This document shows positions 4,277-6,141 of a DNA stretch of 6,141 nt, one piece after another. A program made the position numbers and the translations under genes. A model generated the notes under the pieces. The model saw nothing but the letters and a program-made list of their open reading frames with translations. It was not told the DNA's origin and did no database searches. How positions within the stretch are numbered: the first letter of the stretch is position 1; each line of letters begins with the position of its first letter. This DNA is from Bacteroidales bacterium (GTDB lineage Bacteria > Bacteroidota > Bacteroidia > Bacteroidales > VadinHA17), in contig JALOMM010000105.1 of NCBI GenBank assembly GCA_025455535.1, positions 1 through 6,141 on the forward strand, read 5' to 3'.

Positions 4277-6141
4277 ATGAAAACTAATCATATGGAAAAA
4301 GGTAAAATCGGAGTAACAACGGAAAACATCTTTCCTATCATCAAGAAATTCCTCTATTCAGACCATGAGATCTTCCTCAGGGAACTGGTATCAAACGCGA
4401 CAGATGCAATACAGAAGCTGAAGACCCTCTCTTCAGCAGGTGAATTCAAGGGCGAACTGGGAGAACTGCAGGTGAAAATCGCTGTCGATCCCAAGAAAAA
4501 AACAATAACAGTTTCTGATAACGGCATCGGGATGAGTGCTGAGGAGATTGACAAATACCTGAATCAGATCGCCTTCTCAAGTGCAAATGAATTCCTTGAC
4601 AGGTACAAGGACCAGACGAGTGTGCTTATCGGACACTTCGGCCTTGGATTCTATTCATCATTCATGGTCTCTGACAAGGTTCAGGTCATATCGAAATCAT
4701 ACCTTGACGATGTGCCTGCAGTAAAGTGGACCTGCGACGGGAGTCCCGAGTATTCTTTAGAGGAGACCACGAGATCAGAAAGGGGCACTGACGTCATACT
4801 TCATATCGATAAGGATTCCAAGGAGTTTCTGGAGGAGAGCAGGATAGAGACGCTCCTGAAGAAGTATTGCCGTTTCCTGCCGGTGACTGTCGCCTTCGGA
4901 AACGAGAAGGAGTGGAAGGACGGCAAGATGACCGACACGGGGAAACCCAGGGTGATCAACAACACCCGTCCGGCATGGACCCGCAAGCCCTCTGAGCTCA
5001 AGGATGAAGACTACCATGGCTTCTACCGCGAACTCTATCCCATGGGTGACGACCCTCTGTTCCACATACACCTGAACGTCGATTTCCCCTTCAAGCTTAC
5101 GGGTATACTCTATTTCCCGAAGATCAGAAACAACTTCGAGATACAGAAGAACAAGATACAGCTCTACTGCAACCAGGTCTTCGTGACCGACTCGGTGGAG
5201 GGGATCGTACCCGATTTCCTCACCCTGCTTCACGGCGTCATCGATTCCCCTGATATACCTCTTAATGTCTCGAGAAGCTATCTTCAGAGTGACTCCAATG
5301 TAAAAAAGATTTCAGGCCACATCACCAAGAAGGTTGCAGACAGGCTGGCTGACATCTTCAAGAAGGAGCGCGAGAACTTTGAAAAGAAGTGGGATGATCT
5401 TAAACTCTTTATAGAGTACGGGATGATCACCGAGGAAAAGTTCTTCGAGAAGGCATCAAAATTTGCACTGTTCAAGAACACCGAAGGGAAATACTTCACC
5501 CTGGAGGAGTATGACAAGATCATAAAGGAGAACCAGACCGACAAGGATAAGGCTCTGATACACCTGTACACCACAGACGCAGTGGCGCAGCATACCTATC
5601 TCACCAAGGCAGCAGAAAAGGGCTACGATGTTCTTGTGCTTGACGGTCAGCTTGATACGCATCTTATCAACACGCTCGAGTCAAAAGATCAGAACTCAAG
5701 GTTTGTAAGGGTCGACAGTGACGTCATAGAGAATCTGATAAGGAAGGAGGAGAAGCAGTCGTCGAAGCTCACGCAGGCACAGTCTGATGACCTGACACAG
5801 GTCTTCCGGAGCCAGGTGGCAGACAGTGACAAGACTCACTTCCAGGTCAGGGCAGAGAGTCTTGACGAGAATGATCTCCCGATGGTCATCACTCAGAGCG
5901 AGTTCATGCGCAGAATGAAAGACATGGCCCAGTTCGGAGGCGGATACTCTTTCTACGGTGAGATGCCCGACAGCTATAACCTTGTGCTCAACACCAATCA
6001 TCCGCTTGTCATATCACTTGCCGGGGCGCTCGACAGTGAACATGGCGATGAGCTGAAAAAGAACAGCGCCGGGATTGATAAAACGAAGGTTGAGATAGAC
6101 TTCATGGAGAAGGAGCACGGCAAGAAGAAGCCGGAGGAGAT
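4277..6141 (+). CDS. htpG: HtpG, bacterial Hsp90 molecular chaperone (C-terminus beyond window)
   Basis: 621 codons are visible with no stop or frameshift. Bacteroidota HtpG is about 680 residues, so roughly the last 60, in the dimerisation domain, are missing. The N-terminal GHKL ATPase domain has RELVSNATDA with E36, N40 and D43, DNGIGM (81-86), and the lid/phosphate loop GHFGLGFYS (119-127), then RGTDVILHI near 169. The middle domain carries WTRKPSEL (234-241), the client/ATPase region LYCNQVFVTDSVEGIVPDFL (296-315), and PLNVSRSYLQ with the ATP-contacting R333. The protein is an ATP-driven cytosolic homodimer that remodels stress-damaged clients. Start choice: ATG 4277 has AGGA at 4268-4271, but the in-frame ATG at 4292 (MEKGKIGV) matches the family N-terminus better and could be the true start. 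It follows the aminotransferase by 58 bp with no terminator, so read-through is possible. Confidence 0.96.
   Translation, partial: MKTNHMEKGKIGVTTENIFPIIKKFLYSDHEIFLRELVSNATDAIQKLKTLSSAGEFKGELGELQVKIAVDPKKKTITVSDNGIGMSAEEIDKYLNQIAFSSANEFLDRYKDQTSVLIGHFGLGFYSSFMVSDKVQVISKSYLDDVPAVKWTCDGSPEYSLEETTRSERGTDVILHIDKDSKEFLEESRIETLLKKYCRFLPVTVAFGNEKEWKDGKMTDTGKPRVINNTRPAWTRKPSELKDEDYHGFYRELYPMGDDPLFHIHLNVDFPFKLTGILYFPKIRNNFEIQKNKIQLYCNQVFVTDSVEGIVPDFLTLLHGVIDSPDIPLNVSRSYLQSDSNVKKISGHITKKVADRLADIFKKERENFEKKWDDLKLFIEYGMITEEKFFEKASKFALFKNTEGKYFTLEEYDKIIKENQTDKDKALIHLYTTDAVAQHTYLTKAAEKGYDVLVLDGQLDTHLINTLESKDQNSRFVRVDSDVIENLIRKEEKQSSKLTQAQSDDLTQVFRSQVADSDKTHFQVRAESLDENDLPMVITQSEFMRRMKDMAQFGGGYSFYGEMPDSYNLVLNTNHPLVISLAGALDSEHGDELKKNSAGIDKTKVEIDFMEKEHGKKKPEE

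Noticed and set aside
4775..5233. Minus-strand open frames across htpG (also 5284-5574, 5456-5662, 5696-6001)
   Set aside because: The plus frame is an unbroken, fully recognisable HtpG; the antisense frames follow from its codon bias and show no domain.

Overview
The window looks like a chromosomal segment of a Bacteroidota bacterium, probably from the Bacteroidales/Marinilabiliales side. The clues are copies of the phylum's -7 promoter box TAnnTTTG in front of a tRNA, an HU gene and a response-regulator gene, starts that mostly lack Shine-Dalgarno sequences, and an HtpG whose N-terminus reads like Bacteroidales HtpG. This rests on motif recognition from memory; no database search was possible.

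Layout. (1) Positions 1-1003, minus strand: a two-gene unit with a degenerate CPBP-type (CAAX-protease-like) membrane protein upstream, overlapping by 4 bp the start of an NAD-dependent epimerase/dehydratase that leaves the window. (2) Positions 1004-1491: no conventional gene, but dense in structure. On the plus strand there is a weak promoter candidate, a near-perfect Shine-Dalgarno with a 20-codon ORF, two exact 34-nt hairpin repeats, a set of mutually exclusive hairpins, and an intrinsic terminator. (3) Positions 1492-1578, minus strand: tRNA-Ser(UGA) with its own -7 box and terminator. The 13 nt preceding its terminator recur, in the opposite orientation, directly before the plus-strand terminator. 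(4) Positions 1800-2220, plus strand: an HU-family nucleoid protein gene with promoter and two tandem terminators. (5) Positions 2267-6141, plus strand: a LytTR response regulator abutting (TAA|ATG) a class III PLP-dependent aminotransferase, then after 58 bp htpG, which is cut by the window end after 621 codons.

The protein-coding genes are mostly ordinary housekeeping or metabolic functions. The part that is not explained by known families is 1040-1400. It may be a short plus-strand transcript (small ORF plus structured RNA), or a decayed tRNA-linked repeat element; the sequence alone does not decide. The response regulator-aminotransferase pair is the other association worth following, since no sensor kinase is visible and the aminotransferase substrate is open.
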